In this document: positions 13,833 to 25,300 of the stretch, one piece after another
Layout: each line of letters starts with the position of its first letter
Numbering within the stretch: the first letter of the stretch is position 1
NCBI GenBank assembly: GCA_021234155.1
Contig: JAJEKV010000012.1
Coordinates: 6,761,789 to 6,825,788 of the forward strand
Length of the DNA: 64,000 nt
From: Isoetes taiwanensis
Taxonomy: Eukaryota > Streptophyta > Lycopodiopsida > Isoetales > Isoetaceae
Reading direction: 5' to 3'
Program-made: the position numbers and the translations under genes
Notes under the pieces: generated by a model
Databases searched by the model: none
What the model saw: the letters and a program-made list of their open reading frames with translations, nothing else
What the model was told of the DNA's origin: nothing

Positions 13833-13869
13833 CGGAATTCTGCTTCATCTTGAAATGCTTTTGCCTACG

Positions 13870-13877
13870 TTTTTATA
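13870..13877 (-). promoter_or_regulatory. TATA box of BiP
   Basis: The minus strand reads TATAAAAA, 38-45 bp upstream of the BiP ATG. With normal spacing the mRNA would have a leader of only about 10-15 nt, so a start site closer to the TATA box is also possible. Confidence 0.6.
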
Positions 13878-13890
13878 AGAAAAGCCTCAA

Positions 13891-14016
13891 AAGGTCTTAA
13901 AAGGGTTTTAGCGTGGTTTTGCTACGTGGCATGTTGCTATTAATTTGCTGACAAACAAAGGTCTTAAAAGGGTTTTAGCGTGGTTTTGCTACGTGGCATG
14001 TTGCTATTGATTTGCT
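13891..14016. repeat. 59-bp direct duplication in the BiP promoter
   Basis: Bases 13891-13949 and 13958-14016 are identical except at one position (TTAAT versus TTGAT on the plus strand). Each copy carries CTACGTGGCATG, whose minus-strand CCACG is the half-site of an ER stress element. Confidence 0.85.
13992..14010 (-). promoter_or_regulatory. ER stress response element (ERSE-like)
   Basis: The minus strand reads TCAAT, nine bases (AGCAACATG), then CCACG; the ERSE-I consensus is CCAAT-N9-CCACG, so one mismatch. The proximal repeat copy (13925-13943) keeps CCACG and the 9-bp gap but has TTAAT. In plants, bZIP28/bZIP60-type factors with NF-Y bind such sites on BiP promoters (family knowledge). 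Confidence 0.7.
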
Positions 14017-14034
14017 CACAAAGAGTGGTTCTTA

Positions 14035-14053
14035 CGTTGCAAAGTACTATTGG
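14035..14053 (-). promoter_or_regulatory. Second ERSE-like element
   Basis: The minus strand reads CCAAT, nine bases (AGTACTTTG), then CAACG: a perfect CCAAT and spacing with one mismatch in the CCACG half. Its position about 200 bp upstream of the ATG fits a BiP stress promoter. Confidence 0.6.
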
Positions 14054-14099
14054 CCACCAGATGTAATGAGTTGCTAGCCGTCCGATCTATCTAATCTAA

Positions 14100-16590
14100 A
14101 CATATATAATTGCTATACAACGATGCTTAAGAATATTCCTGTCACCCGGGCACTGATCTGGGTCGTCCATTCTCCATCGTCTCTTCTTTGCCATTCAATG
14201 GGTTCCTCTCGAATTGCTTTCTTTGCAAGCAACTGACAACGTCTTCGAGTTTCTTCCTCTGCAAGGAAGCCAGATCCACCAGTGCCGCATTTGAAGGCAT
14301 TTACATGCAAGCAAACTGAATCCTCTTAAGCGGCGGTAGAATGGAAAAGCTATGGCTATGGCAAGATTATGGTCAAATTTGTTTTGTTTTTTTCACTATA
14401 AGCAATAGAGGCGCTGAAAACCATGGCTTATCTTGCCCCTATTGCTCTGCTGATTATATGGCATAGCCAATCTAGAAGAATTGGGCCGATTTGATCTGTA
14501 GGACGTCTTAGAATTGCCTAGATGAGGGAATGCCCATGCCTTGTGCTTTTATCTGTGCATGTATATGGTGCATACAAGTTCATCAATGACCAAATGCATA
14601 GTTTCGTCCTAAGTATACTTCATGCGTGCCTTCATATAGCGACATGATTTGCAGTGATCTCTTTAGTTCCTACTGGTTTTCAGCGTTTTTGTGTTTTAAC
14701 TGTTCACAAGGCTGCAGCTCAATGCATCTCTATTGCAAGTGAAAGTGCATTATTGCTGATGATGAGACTAGACAGGTATGCATTTTGAAATATCTCTGAA
14801 TGTTCATTATATTTGATTGGCAAGTCTAACTTTTTTCTTTATAACAAATCTGGAATTCAAGGGCTTTGCATCATGTGTGATTCTGCAAACATTAATGAGA
14901 GTCTATTCACTTCAAACCATGTTCCCCACGGTGAAGTCCCATAAGTAAGACTTCTGCAGTTCTTGTGTTGTCAGAGGATTGCCATATAATTGTCATTGAT
15001 GGCAGCAACAGCAACAACTTGGGCTCTGGTGTGTTCCATCCCAAAACACCGTCAGTTGCAATGCCCATGTATCTTCTAGGGAAATAACTAGGAAACAAAG
15101 ATTGTATTTACATATTATGTCTTCAAGGTGGCAGTGATTGATTACGTGATTTTGGTTATAGATTCTTCGGGAGTCCCAGCCATATCATTTTCTAGGGCTG
15201 GCATGCCATAGTTTAAACAGACGACTGAACAAAATATGGAGGATGGTGTCTCTTTAGAAGATTTGAAGAATTCTCAGGATGTCCCAGTGCCTGGTTTCTC
15301 AAAACAGGAGAAGCTGAAGGTTTCTAAGGACAATATGATACTTTTGTTGTGCTCCACAACACTTTAAGTTAACCATGATGCTGTAATTTTTAGCCATCTG
15401 GCATGGTCACTGGTTCGACCGTCATGCTATAAGTGTTTCTGTGAAAGGTGGTCGTGGATATATAGTCTTGTACAACTTTTGTAGATTAGTAATGCTTTTC
15501 AATTGGGGCAGATCCTTTGACATGGAGAAAGCTTAGAGCTTGCAATCTGACATACAAGGTGAGGATGGAATTGGGTTATGCATATGTCAGATCTTTCTGT
15601 TATGGAAAAGCGGCAATCTTCACCTGATACTCGGTGCACATATGCATTTGCAATAGATTGACTTGCCCAACTAGTTTGTATTGAGATGTTGTCGTATATA
15701 AGCTTGCATTGCAGTCGATTGACTCTCCCGACTAGTTTGTATTGAGCTGATGTTGTCGTACATAAGTTTGACAATCATGGCAGGCAAGGATTTGGAAGTA
15801 TGCAACATGAATCACTGAACTACACATGTTTTTTCTAGCAATTCATGCTCAAATTGCCATGGAAATTGATGATTTATTGGCATGTCCTTTAATGTTTACA
15901 AATTGTAGACTCTACCAAATTTGTTTGCAGCCTCTTTGTTTCAAGATCATCTGAAAGCACAGCTCCTTCCATCATTCTGGCAAGAATTTCCAATAGCTTG
16001 GATGGCATTCTAGATTGTTTATGCGTCAGCACTTCCAAGTCAAAGTCCACCAAAATGTTTGCCGCAAAAGGTTTGGTATTCAAAAGCAACCCAATGGGCA
16101 GCCCACTTAAGACTATCTCTCTCCTTTTTAATAAAATGTAACTGCACTGCCACATTATCTACTGGGCAGAGATAAATGAGCTGGTTCGATAGGATTATCC
16201 AATGCCCATCTTACCAGAATTTTTATTTGTCGTGTAACCTTGGAAAACCCTCACAATTTAGGAAGGCAGTTTCCATTGTCTCTACCAGAATCCCATATCT
16301 ATTGGCTTCAAGGACCAGAAATGTGCGAGCACTATATACTCCACAAAATGACCCTGCTGCCTTTATTCATGAGATGAAGAAAGAGCAACAATAACTCTAA
16401 AGACTCATAGAAGTTCTTACAAGTGGCCCTTAAAAAGGAAATGGGAACTAAAATGAAGACTGGAGTAACACGTTTGTGAATCGCCTAGTTATAAGTTATT
16501 CTACTTGGATAATATGAGTAGCTGCATATGACTACATACTTTATTTTATTCCGTGGACCTCATGCAGAAGTAAACAGCTTCTTGATTCAT
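14100..16590. other. No recognisable gene; a few unassigned open stretches
   Basis: I could not identify a gene here. Open stretches are 14113-14310 (-), about 14907-15098 (-), 15889-16155 (-, with a helical-looking segment PSKLLEILARMMEGAVLSDD) and 16176-16394 (+). The 15889-16155 stretch looks the most protein-like, but I know no family for it. It may be an exon or an old pseudogene. A repeated phrase around 15650 and 15715 (TTGACT(T/C)...CAACTAGTTTGTATTGAG) is a local duplication. Confidence 0.4.
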
Positions 16591-16599
16591 TTAATGCCT

Positions 16600-17075
16600 T
16601 GCGACATTTTCGTGTGTCTGTAGTATGCCCGCTCTACCTTTCAAACGTTGGGACTCTTGAGCCTTGTCTCTTTGCTTATGCAAAAGTTCAACTGGTATAG
16701 TCCTGGCTACAAGGTTTATTTAACATTGCACTCGGTTGGCTCGGCAGAAGGCATTCCATCTTGCTTTCTGGTCAATCTGGGATTATCATAGACTCCGTGG
16801 CATTTATTCATCTGTTCGTGGTGTTATTGTTTTGGCCTAGGCTAAGATACTGATGGATTCTAGATGCCCCTCTCTTGAGATAGAGATGAGGGACCACATT
16901 TGAATTCAGTATCTTCAAATTAATTCTTCAAATTAGTCTCCTCCACTGGAGTAAGTATACAATGCTCCAGGCCCATGGTCCAGTGGCATCTTCTTCTGCT
17001 TATACAACTAGATGTGCATTTTGTAATTCCTCCTTTTAATAATTTAGCTTTTTTTGTCCTTCGTAAAAAATAAAT
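16600..17075 (+). mobile_element. LINE 3'-end relic with zf-RVT remnant
   Basis: From about 16627, CPLYLSNVGTLEPCLFAY with downstream text up to about 16830 is a copy of the minus-strand relic at 5.06-5.36 kb. It runs on into untranslated sequence ending TTTTTGTCCTTCGTAAAAAA near 17070, which resembles a plant LINE tail. Stops interrupt the frame. Confidence 0.55.
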
Positions 17076-17434
17076 AAACTAGCAGTAATGCAGGCTTGGG
17101 GAATGGGTTAAGTTGGGCTGTTAATTGCTGTTCTTTTACATGGGTAGAGTGCTTTGTTTTAGTTTGCATATTAAATTAGACTTGTGGAGAAAGTAAAAAC
17201 ACGGGGCGAGACTCCACGAATGAAAAGGGCGAGACAATGTTACAATCTATTGAGGTTACATGATTGCCAATGCGAATCAATAATTTCTTGATGAGGCTCT
17301 TTTCTCGTCATTTACACTTACAACCATTGAAGCTTGGATGCTCTATCCTAGGGGACATGTAACAACGCCTTGGATTTCTTTTGTAGCACTTCAAATGTTG
17401 GGCCATTAAATTATCACATAATGTTTTTGCTCCA

Positions 17435-17680
17435 AAGGAGTTGCGTGTTTTAGTCTAGTGGTAACACACTAGATCTAGCAAATATAGGTCTTGAGTTTGA
17501 GACTGCCCAGAATTGCACTCTGAATTGTTGGGTGTCAAAACCCACAGACGCAATGTAAAGTGGTTGGGGGCAGGGCCCAACCAAGCAATGTAGTGCAGTG
17601 TGTGGTCACATGTCCAGTTGGATGCTGCCTAGTGGCGTGATATTAAAATACTATCTATCTATTAAGCATTTGCCATTAAA
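17435..17680 (+). mobile_element. tRNA-derived SINE
   Basis: TAGTCTAGTGGTAACACAC (17452-17470) fits the pol III box A of tRNA-type SINEs, and GGTCTTGAGTTTGAGACTG (from about 17487) fits a decayed box B at normal spacing. The body runs to a short TATC-rich tail near 17670. There is no protein-coding potential. Family not identified. Confidence 0.6.
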
Positions 17681-19810
17681 AAAAAAATCAATGCAACCTT
17701 TCACTTGGAACTACTTAGAACCTTGCCAGCTTTGGGCAAAACATTTCTTGTAGCATTGGCATTCAAGTTTGACCCTGTTGGTCTTTGAAAGACCAAAAGC
17801 AAAACACTATACACATCATGCCTTCGCATATAGAAGAGGATCTAGTTACTTGATAATTGCAAGTCTGTAAAATCCAAGACAATTTTTGACAATATTGTCA
17901 ATCAGTTCTGAGACTTGTTCCATGCTTTACTGTTTGATCATGAAAACTTGCATTTTAGAGATATAAATGCGAGAAGGAAACTAGCAACAAGGCACACCAG
18001 GGGCTGTGGTCGGGTTATGCAATGTAATAAAGGTCCCTTTTTTCTTTCCTTTTTTAAACTCTTATAGTTGCTGCGCACACAAAAAGACTTTGATTAGGTC
18101 AAATTTATTAGGCATTCAAGTTTGTGGCATTATTTTTAGTAACAATATGGTATATTAAGCTGTGGAATTTGGCAGGATGCATTTGTTGTAACAGTGGTAT
18201 TTGACAAGATTCATTTTAAGTAACAATGAGACACCAATCTACGTAAACCATTCAACCTATTTGGCATTTTTTTTGAAGGTTGCTTGGTTTCATATCGAAT
18301 ACTTGAAAAGGAATGCATGTTCCTGTTAATAAAAGCATATCCGTTTGCAATTGTAGGAAGGTAATTTGGGATGCATCAAGGTAAATCTAACGAATTTGCT
18401 CAGATGAAGATGAATGCAAACTTATTATCCTTGCAACCTTGCAAATGTGCATTTCATATTAGGTCTATTAAATCCTGCTATGCTATTTAAAGATGTTTCT
18501 CTCATGCACACCCGAGAAGCAAACTAGTGTTTGGCATTGAAGAACCACCTTGCAAACATACAAAGAAAATATTTACTTTGCATCTTTATTACATTTGAAC
18601 GGATAATCCTTTAGTGAAGCATTAATAGGAAGCTTTGAATACAATTCTCTCATGCACAATATGCATAGAGTTCACATAGGCAAATGGATTTGCAAGAAGA
18701 AACTTAAGGGACATGGATCCCAATTGTCACTAAATTTCATGTGACAGCTTATTCTAAGAGCTCCAGTTGAGGATTATAGTCATTCTAAAATAAAAGATCA
18801 CAAAGTACATCCTTGTCCACAGAAATGGGCCATCAAGAAGATTCTGATGCTTATAAGAAGATTCCATATACATCCGATGCTTATACGAAGATGATGCTTA
18901 TAAGAAGATTCCATACACACCATATCAAAGAGAAATAAACAACTCAAAGCTGACCCATCTATCCAAACTGGCGATTGCCCATGCGATTGGTGTCCTATGC
19001 CAGTATTTTGCAGAATATAGGGTATTGCATACTTGAAAGGTTAAGCAAAATATAATGGCATTTGTATGTAGTATTTGAACATAATTGTTCAAAGGAACTG
19101 CTTTTTCAAATTGTATGAAACATCCTCATCTAATCAGCTTATGTGGTATCTAGGTGTTTCTAAAAAGGCCTAGGTATCGTTGATGCTAGAATTAAACCGT
19201 GTTGCATGCCAAGTTTTCTAACAAGGGATAGATTAGAATGGCAGCAGAACAAGTGATCGAAACATAACAACCAAGGTTGGCTTAAAATAATTGCCCTAAC
19301 TGAACATAGGTCACATGGGTTGGAGAAAAAGGGGCCATAGAATCATGCCAGGGCACGAAGATGCTTGCAAATAGGAAATATGATGGGCATGCCGAAGTTG
19401 AATTTGGTTCAGAAAGCATTGAATTCATAGTAAAAAGACATTACGTATCAAATACAAACTCCAGCTCAAAATAATAAAAAGAAACAACAGATTATTTTCT
19501 CTGATTAGGCCTAGGTCCAGCGGCGAGGGCAAGGCAAGCTACTCCAAGCAACCATCCTGGGTCCCGAGAAAATAAAGAGAAGGAAAAATGAAAAGCTAGA
19601 GGGAAGAGGAAGCACCGAAGGAGAAATTGAAGCAAGGGGTAGGGAATCGACGCAATGAGAAGTTATTCCGTGACCAAGGTTTGGTATCACATTGTCTTAA
19701 TATAGCTAAGTTTAATCTGATTAAGGAAGAAATGGCGTGATAAGATTGTGGTTGTTAAATAATATATTCTTTTGATGTAAAAAATTACAATGTTATTTTA
19801 GCATACTAGT
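17681..19810. other. Gene-free AT-rich stretch
   Basis: No open frame of note and no recognised element. Small direct repeats only (AAGATTCCATA(T/C)AC phrases near 18840-18920). Confidence 0.5.
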
Positions 19811-19822
19811 TCTTTTTTCCCT

Positions 19823-20085
19823 TCACAGAAGGAATGGGTATTTCTTGGACTTGCTAGGAGTTGGGTTGAGGTTGTTGTAGCCATTTTGGATGGCTTGGTG
19901 CTTTTGAATTAGGTTATTTTCTATTTTATATGCTTCCCTTTGGGAGATTATGGTAAGAAGGATCTCGATCAAAGTAGACGGTTCGTATTTGCAAACATCT
20001 GGGGCCATTTTCTTGTTTGGATTTATTTTGTGTTGGTAAATTGTTTGCCTTAGGTTTCTCGTTTGGCCTATATACTTCTTCATAG
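19823..20085 (-). pseudogene. GIY-YIG nuclease C-terminal fragment, truncated
   Basis: The minus strand reads KKYIGQTRNLRQTIYQHK, then a 50-residue stretch with APDVCKYEPSTLIEILLTII and EAYKIENNLIQKHQAIQNGY, ending at a stop at 19823. The YIGQT strand, the L-x-Q-x-x-x-x-H helix, the EIL strand, a Glu in IENNLI (candidate catalytic Glu) and the closing NGYN are in GIY-YIG order. The GIY half is missing: upstream codons turn into a low-complexity GTGCAGACC repeat (20086-20165), so the open frame back to 20212 is probably not native. The usual catalytic Arg before the helix His (RxxxH) is Thr here. Source unknown (homing or viral-type nuclease, or a TE). Confidence 0.6.
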
Positions 20086-20212
20086 TTGGTCTGCACGGTT
20101 GGCTTGGTCTGCAAGTCTGCACATTGGTTTGCACGTATGCACGTTTAATTTGTCTGCACATTTGTGTTCTATTTGGCTTGTGCCTGATTGAATGTAAACA
20201 GTTGTTTATCAA

Positions 20213-22363
20213 ACAATATCATTTGCAACTATGATACATGAAATGAATTGAGACTAGAAATAATATGCTCGAATAAAACATTGATAGCCAAACAATGTAC
20301 CCAAGTTTTTCTAATCTTGATACTAATTAAACGTGTATGGTTATAACTCGTAGACTATAGGCACAACTTGTAAACGTGTAAATTCCTCCATGACCTATGG
20401 ACACTATGTTTAGGTTGTTACTTTGAGTTACTGTCGGTTGTGGTGATTCTCTATTATTAGGTATACATAAGATGATTGGGTTGGCTTATCCAAATTCTTC
20501 CGTCAAAACTATTTGACTAGTTTAATGAAGCCCATATTTTTATTTGTGCTCTTAAAGTACATGATTCCAAGATATTTTCCAGCTTTGCTTATTATTTTAT
20601 AACAAAACTTGCAGTATTAAGCATGGAAGTTAGATGAATTATATAGCAAGAAGCTTTAGATAGTCTTCACCGAACGGATAATATTACAAGATAAGAATGG
20701 ATAATATTACAAGATCAACACGTAAATTCCTCATTCAAAGTTATAGGGCAAGAGCCTTCAACAAAGAGCATGTACATTTAAACAGTTAAACTGTAGCTAA
20801 TAGTTGCATTTGCGGTGCATTAAAATAAGAAAAAGCATCTAAGTCGAAGGCCAACAAATGGTGTGAATGCAACGAAAAAGGCTTACATTTTTCCCGTATT
20901 GGAGATGTCTCTACTATATACAAGGCCATGACTTGTACTAAATCAACAATGAATGCGACCTTTGCAATCTATTTTAACCAGATTGTCTATAGTCACATTT
21001 TCAAGCATTTAATAAATAGCAATCTGGTTAAACTGGCCTCACCTGCACATGAGCTGAGAGCAGTCTTCTTTCCAAAGATCTATTTTTAGACAAATTGTCG
21101 TCAGTCAATGTTTTCCACCATAGAAAACAAAAACTAGATTGTAAAACAGGCATGGAATTATCCGATATGAAACCATAGGTCATAGTCTGGTTGGGGCCAT
21201 GATATCCATACTGCAAGTTGTTCCTTTACTTCCTCAGAAGACTAAACGTGGAAACAAGAAAGCATTAGCAAATAAAATAACTTTCAAGTCCTACTATCTT
21301 AGCTCGAGTTCCCAGAGATTCGATCAATGTGCTCCTAAATTTGTTATTTGAGACAAAAAATAAATGCAATAATGACCACATTGGCCATGTTGTCTATCTA
21401 TAAACCAGATTAAATCTTCTCATTGCAACAATTTTAGTACCATAGAAAGAGAAAATATGTAGAAAACTGTGACATGGTATTGAAGAGTGCAAAATAGACT
21501 TGTCTTTTTTTCATAGTTAAAACTAGAAAACAACCATAGATCTTATTATTATCTTTCTGCACAGGTCTCGCAAATGTTTTATTGGGATTTTGCAAACAAG
21601 AGGTTGTCTCTCCGAGCTGCCATTGCAAGTTTGTTACGTTTGTTCTTTGATTTCGTTCACCTTTTTTATGTGTTTGTAAGAAACATCAGAACCACACTTT
21701 GGAATCCTTCATTAGATATGATGAGATGAGGACGGAATAGACTAGACAAAAGAAAGGGCAACAGGAAAGGCAACTTACAACTGATCTGCAACAGTGTTGA
21801 TGGTCTAAACTCATCTGTCCGATTGATTCTGAAATTAACAATCTGCTGGCTTTGTGTCATACATGTTTCCCATATTGATAACAACTGGATGAAGGGATTG
21901 GAATAAGCGAAGTTGCCAATTTGCATGGTTGGCCCATGTGGCGGTAAAGTTAAAAATTGGTCCTCCATAATATAGTCATCAAAATACTAAGAACTTGACA
22001 TCTTCACTTTCTACTTTGGTTAGTAACCTGAATGAAAGAACGTAACCTGAAATTTGTCCATAGACTTCCTTCAAACAGAAACAAAGAGATAATGTAATAT
22101 TGACACTCCAATGCTTTTAAAACAGTCACTTCAAAATGAATTAGAAGAGAAGATATGATACTTCAGGGACTTTGTTCATAGGACATTCTCTCATTTAAAA
22201 GAAGTTCATGGACAAATATAATTAATGTAGTACGTCATGCTACAAAGCTACCTCTCATGCACTTCAAAAAAAAAACCATTTTAATGTCTCATTTTCTTGT
22301 AAGATCCCCAACATTTGATGGTTAAAAATGTTTTAAATAACTCGTCTGATCCATATTCAATGT
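20213..22363. other. Gene-free AT-rich stretch
   Basis: No gene recognised. The 20-bp phrase GGATAATATTACAAGAT is repeated at about 20676 and 20700. Short minus-strand frames (21028-21216, 21434-21628, 21666-21968) have no domain I know. Confidence 0.5.
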
Positions 22364-22373
22364 TTTAATCATT

Positions 22374-25300
22374 TTTTTTTTTTAAGAACTGTGTCATCAA
22401 TATATTAAAAGAATGGTAATGTTACAAAGCAAGTGAGGAGGAAGGAGAACTGCCCCAAAGAGACAGCGATACCTCGACACTCCACAACAAACTCACGTAA
22501 AAATTGCAACTCTCATCACAGCACAAACCGACCATCACCATCTACAACACCCAAGAAGTCCCGCCAAATGGCAAACTTCCGCTCTACTAATCCCCGAACA
22601 CCGAAAACTTTGAAATAGCTTGTACCTGAGTCGAGGAATCAAAGAGGCTGCAGGCTGCTGAATCCCCTGAAAGATCCACAACCGCCGCCGCTTCCAAATC
22701 AGCCACACCAACCAAGCCATGCACAGATGCAAGGCTTTGTCGCCGCAGGGGGCCAAGCACCTTAGCGGCAAGAATCGCTAGCTAGTCAATCTCGCCAAAA
22801 CAGCCCTAACCCAATCCCGTGCACCAAGCAAGTGAGGACATAAAACCGCACAATGCTCCACAGCCTCATGATGAAGGCCACAACAAGGGCGCGTAGAGGG
22901 CTCACACCCGCCTAAACCCGACTCACAAGGGCATTCACCCCCGATACAAATGGGTGCACCACCGCCACGAAGCACCCTAACCTTCTGGTGGGGAAGTGAG
23001 CTCCATGTCCACGCGTCCAAACCGAGCCGGCCGAGAACCCCGAAGGCTGCAGAGACCACTTGCCCGAAGGGGGCAATGTGTCATGAATAGCCGACACCCT
23101 GTAACAAGACCGCACAAAACAAGAAGACACAACATCCGAATGAACCTTCCAAACCCGCACCACCACATCATCCTCGAGGGACTATAGGTATGTGTAGCGG
23201 AATACTCCCGCCACTTGTTCCCCGATAGCCCTGGCCATCGCCCCTCAGCGTAAAGCGAAGCTCGAAAGAACTTCCACGGCTTAGCCGACCACCCCAATAC
23301 CAATCCTCCAAGGTGAGCACAACAGCTCGCGCCAACGGGCCCAAGGCCCGAGAGCATGCACAAAGTGGGCGCCCAAGGGCAAGTCTTGCGCAGGGGGTAG
23401 AGGAACCCACAAGGAAGGAGAAGAGTGGTGATAAACCGAGGCATAATCTAGCCGAAGAGCACACGCACATGATCCCAAGCCCACAACACCCCTCACGGAG
23501 AAAAGGGGGATGCATGTGGGAAAGGCCGGAGACCATACAACAAAGGCCCAAAGACAACTCCACATGCACGATGGCTTCCCAAATGCCACACAATGGCGAA
23601 GAGATCTGCAACAACAAATGCCCACCGTGGAGAAGATGCTCCATCCCGCAATGCTCCAAACAAACTTGAGACCAACACCTTACTATGTAGTGCCAAATCC
23701 AGAATGGCCAAGCCCCCATCCTCCCGGGGGCGGAGACACTTCCACCAAGCCACCTTAACAACTGCCCCTTCATCATCCCCGCCCCACACAAAATTTCGAA
23801 CAATCTTATCCAAAGCACATATCTTACCCTCGGGAGCTAACATCGCAGATCTTTGTATACACAAGAGTGCTACAAAGTCCGACTTGGCAATAGTGATCCT
23901 ACCGCCATGGACAACTTGCTACCCTTCCACCAATTGAGGTGTTTCTGCAACCCTTGCAAAATCTCATCCCACCCCCTCCCCATGGAAACATCCCCTCCAA
24001 AGGGAATACCCAACGGCTTAGTACACACATTACCTGGAAGCACCTTCCAAGGGAATAGAGCCAAACAAGGGGGAGGCGAAGTCAACTGGGCCCATAATGC
24101 GAGGGCGTTTACCCCAATTGAGAAGAATGCCCGAGGCCAAGAAGAAAATATCCAAAGAAAAACTCTTCACATTCCGCCAAAATTCCTCTCTTACGCCACC
24201 AAGAAGAGGAAAGTGTCATCGGCCGAACGGGTTAATAATCTGGCGGCTACCATCCCCGCATCCCGGCCCATCCACCACCCCCTCCTCCACCGCGAGCCAA
24301 AACAATCGAGACAAAGGCCTCCGCCACAATCGTAAAACAAAAACGGCGCCAAAGGGCACCCCTCGACGCACCCTCTCGCCTAAGGAGAAAAGGCGGAGGG
24401 TTCACCCCGCACACCACCGAGTCCGTGGCCGGCCTATGTAGCTTCATGATCGTCTCGAAGCGTGGACCACGTTTCAATGCTAACATCATGGCGCATAAGA
24501 ACTCCCAACGACACTATTGTAAGCTTTGGCAAAGTCAAGCTTAAGATAGGCAATGCCTTGACCTGTTCTCCGCCCAATAAAGGCCCTCATAAGTCTGCGC
24601 AACATTAGTCAAAATGTTCCTCCTGTGGACAAACCCACCAACACCGGCTTCAACCTCTCTACGCCGGGGCTTTCGTTAATAATCTTATTACACAGAGGAC
24701 AACAAGGAGATAGGCCTCCAATCATTAATAGTAGAAGGTCGCTTAACCTTAGAAATCAAGGAAATGCATGCGATTTCAAGATCCTATCCATTTGAGAAGA
24801 CTGCAGCAACTCAAGATACACCTGGTACACAAACTCACCAGCCCACTCCCAATGTCTGAAAGAACTCCACAGGGATGCCATCCAGCCCAGGACATTTATC
24901 ATTGGCCATGCACATACATGCCCGCTAAATCCTCTCTCGAGAGCTCCCGCTTCCAAGCTCTCACCGGTGAGGTAAATAGATGGCTTAACCCCAAAACAAG
25001 CTCCCCGTGATCTCCCCGCCATAGGGAAGAGTGCGCTATGCAAAAAAACCCTGAGAAATGAGCGGGATCCTCCAAAGTCTGGCCATTAGGCAAAGCAAGG
25101 GACGCCATAGATGTTGAGCTGCTCTGAAGAACACCGACGAACTTGTGTCCCCCTCCTTCAACTGTAAGGGCCGCCTTCACACGCCTCCCGCGACTTTAAC
25201 CTACTCCGAGCAACAATACACCGCAACACCGCATTCTCCCCTAATGCCATCGGCGGATGCGCCCGGAATCTTCTCCAACTCCTCGATAGAGACCATGCTA

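Noticed and set aside
14740-14775. Exon-like stretch (AAAQCISIASESALLLMMRL) with a GT after it, reminiscent of chaperonin or transporter helices
   Set aside because: Too short, with no neighbouring exon that extends it into a known family.
15889-16155. Possible HEAT-repeat or importin-like exon on the minus strand
   Set aside because: The helical look is not enough; no flanking exon or signature motif supports a family.
17452-17520. A tRNA gene
   Set aside because: Box A and a degenerate box B are present but no cloverleaf can be drawn and there is no acceptor stem; a SINE explains it better.
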